In this document: piece by piece, positions 63,223 through 64,000 of the stretch
Layout of the letters: each line of letters starts with the position of its first letter
How positions within the stretch are numbered: the first letter of the stretch is position 1
Assembly (NCBI RefSeq): GCF_027912675.1
Contig: NZ_CP115762.1
Location: 1-64,000, forward strand
Length of the DNA: 64,000 nucleotides
Source of the DNA: Paracoccus sp. SCSIO 75233
Lineage (GTDB): Bacteria; Pseudomonadota; Alphaproteobacteria; Rhodobacterales; Rhodobacteraceae
Direction: 5' to 3'
Program-made: the position numbers and the translations under genes
The notes under the pieces: generated by a model
Told to the model about the DNA's origin: nothing
The model's database searches: none
Seen by the model: only the letters and a program-made list of their open reading frames with translations

Positions 63223-63230
63223 GCCCCGGT

Positions 63231-63524
63231 TCACGCCCCGCGCAAGAGGTCCTGTACGACGGAAGGCTTCTTGGCGATCAATGCCAGCAGAACCTGTGCT
63301 GGGCCTGTCGGGTGCCGGCGCCCGTGTTCCCAGTTCAGGAGCGTACCTTTCGCGACGCCAATGCTCTTGGCGAACTCGGCCTGGGATAGGCCCGTCCGTT
63401 GCCGGACTTCGGCGACATCGACCTCCGCCACGGACACTTCATGCACTTTGGCGTCGGCCAAATCGCCATTCGCGAAGGCCAGAGCCTCTTCGAGGCCCTT
63501 GGATACAGATTTGAATGCACTCAT
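63231..63524 (-). CDS. XRE-family helix-turn-helix regulator (antitoxin-like)
   Basis: This 97-residue protein has a C-terminal helix-turn-helix (VRQRTGLSQAEFAKSIGVAK, then GTLLNWEHGRRHPTGPAQVL), as in HigA/NadS-type antitoxins. A preceding acidic segment reads VHEVSVAEVDVAEV. Ribosome site AAGGAG supports the start at 63524. A toxin gene would normally lie upstream (above 63550), but none is recognisable there. It is convergent with the DUF2493 gene. Confidence 0.85.
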   Translation of the reverse strand: MSAFKSVSKGLEEALAFANGDLADAKVHEVSVAEVDVAEVRQRTGLSQAEFAKSIGVAKGTLLNWEHGRRHPTGPAQVLLALIAKKPSVVQDLLRGA

Positions 63525-63653
63525 TTTGCGTCGATGCTCCTTGGCCACGGCTGTTTTGCTGGGGCAGTAAGATACTTCGGCTTGAGCAACTAGCTATGGC
63601 CGTAGGTAAGATTAACCTTGCAAATCTTCCGTATCGTGGAGTAATTGCAAGGT

Positions 63654-64000
63654 ATGTACAAACGCAAGACCCAACAATTCGTTCAGTCTTCCTTGGAGAG
63701 CCAAGCGGCTGTGGTCCTTCTCGGCCCCCGACAGGTCGGAAAGACAACACTTGCACTCGACATCGCATCAGAGCGCCCATCTGTCTATCTCGACCTTGAG
63801 CGTGAGGCGGACAGGCAAATCCTGACTGAACCAGATCTCTATCTGGACGAACAGGCGGGCAAACTCGTCATCCTCGACGAGGTGCAGCAGATGCCTGACC
63901 TCTTCAGAACCTTGCGCGGCCAGATCGATCAGCGTCGGCGGGCCGGGTTTCGGACGGGACAGTTCCTGCTATTGGGATCGGCTTCCAATATCCTCTTGCA
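63654..64000 (+). CDS. AAA ATPase of the DUF4143 type (partial, runs off the window)
   Basis: The first 115 codons read MYKRKTQQFVQSSLESQAAV, then Walker A LGPRQVGKTTLALDIA and Walker B LVILDEVQQMPDLF. The segment LLGSASNILL continues beyond the window. This is the N-terminal ATPase module of the AAA_14/DUF4143 family, common in mobile DNA and sometimes linked to toxin-antitoxin-like functions. No stop lies within the window. Confidence 0.85.
   Translation, partial: MYKRKTQQFVQSSLESQAAVVLLGPRQVGKTTLALDIASERPSVYLDLEREADRQILTEPDLYLDEQAGKLVILDEVQQMPDLFRTLRGQIDQRRRAGFRTGQFLLLGSASNILL

Overview
This window looks like part of a large repABC plasmid (or plasmid-derived secondary replicon) from an alphaproteobacterium of the Rhodobacterales/Roseobacter type. 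The evidence is a complete repA-repB-repC cassette with its antisense RNA, many gene families typical of rhodobacterial plasmids (DUF1403 with ScpB, a large accessory ParB, a strawberry-notch helicase/methylase, DUF3768, DUF6915, DUF2493), high GC content and many ATGA overlaps. No rRNA, tRNA or CRISPR array was seen.

Layout. 1-6.7 kb is the maintenance region: repABC, a tyrosine recombinase, DUF1403 and ScpB. 7-11.4 kb holds small defence or toxin-antitoxin-like genes: an HTH / nucleotidyltransferase / PP2C-phosphatase triad, an AbiE pair whose toxin gene is cut by an IS110 remnant, and a pRiA4b ORF-3 family gene. 11.4-29.9 kb is an island bracketed by two ~199-bp direct repeats. It carries one tightly packed six-gene operon: a Shango-like trio (TerB protein, BrxD-like ATPase, Lhr-like helicase), then an AddB-like nuclease, an AddA-like helicase-nuclease and a 1112-residue SF2 helicase. 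An IS66 element with an 8-bp target duplication lies just 3' of the operon.

30.5-39.2 kb: an IS3-family element has cut off the 5' side of a Bat (Bacteroides-aerotolerance-type) operon, leaving the tail of a DUF4381 gene and intact batA, batB and batD-like genes. A nuclease/phosphatase and a cardiolipin-synthase-like gene follow on the other strand, and an IS5 element abuts the latter. 40-45.8 kb is a proteostasis cluster resembling heat-resistance islands: CbpM/CbpA, three small heat-shock proteins, HtpX and a decayed htpG. A 249-bp inverted-repeat element then joins the truncated htpG to a convergent hypothetical gene that probably also ends early.

46-64 kb is a second plasmid backbone block: accessory ParB, a series of small DUF proteins separated by intergenic hairpins whose stems differ in sequence, ParDE, the strawberry-notch gene, a Toprim primase-like gene, a DUF2493 gene, an XRE regulator and the start of an AAA ATPase. 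The strawberry-notch gene is split by a recombinase-in-trio (RIT) element with 28-bp inverted repeats.

The best candidate for an undescribed system is the six-gene operon at 11.7-27.2 kb. It pairs a known anti-phage trio with an AddAB-like helicase-nuclease pair and a further helicase in one transcription unit. The HTH-nucleotidyltransferase-PP2C triad and the covarying intergenic hairpins are secondary candidates. All functional calls rest on reading motifs by eye; no database search was run.
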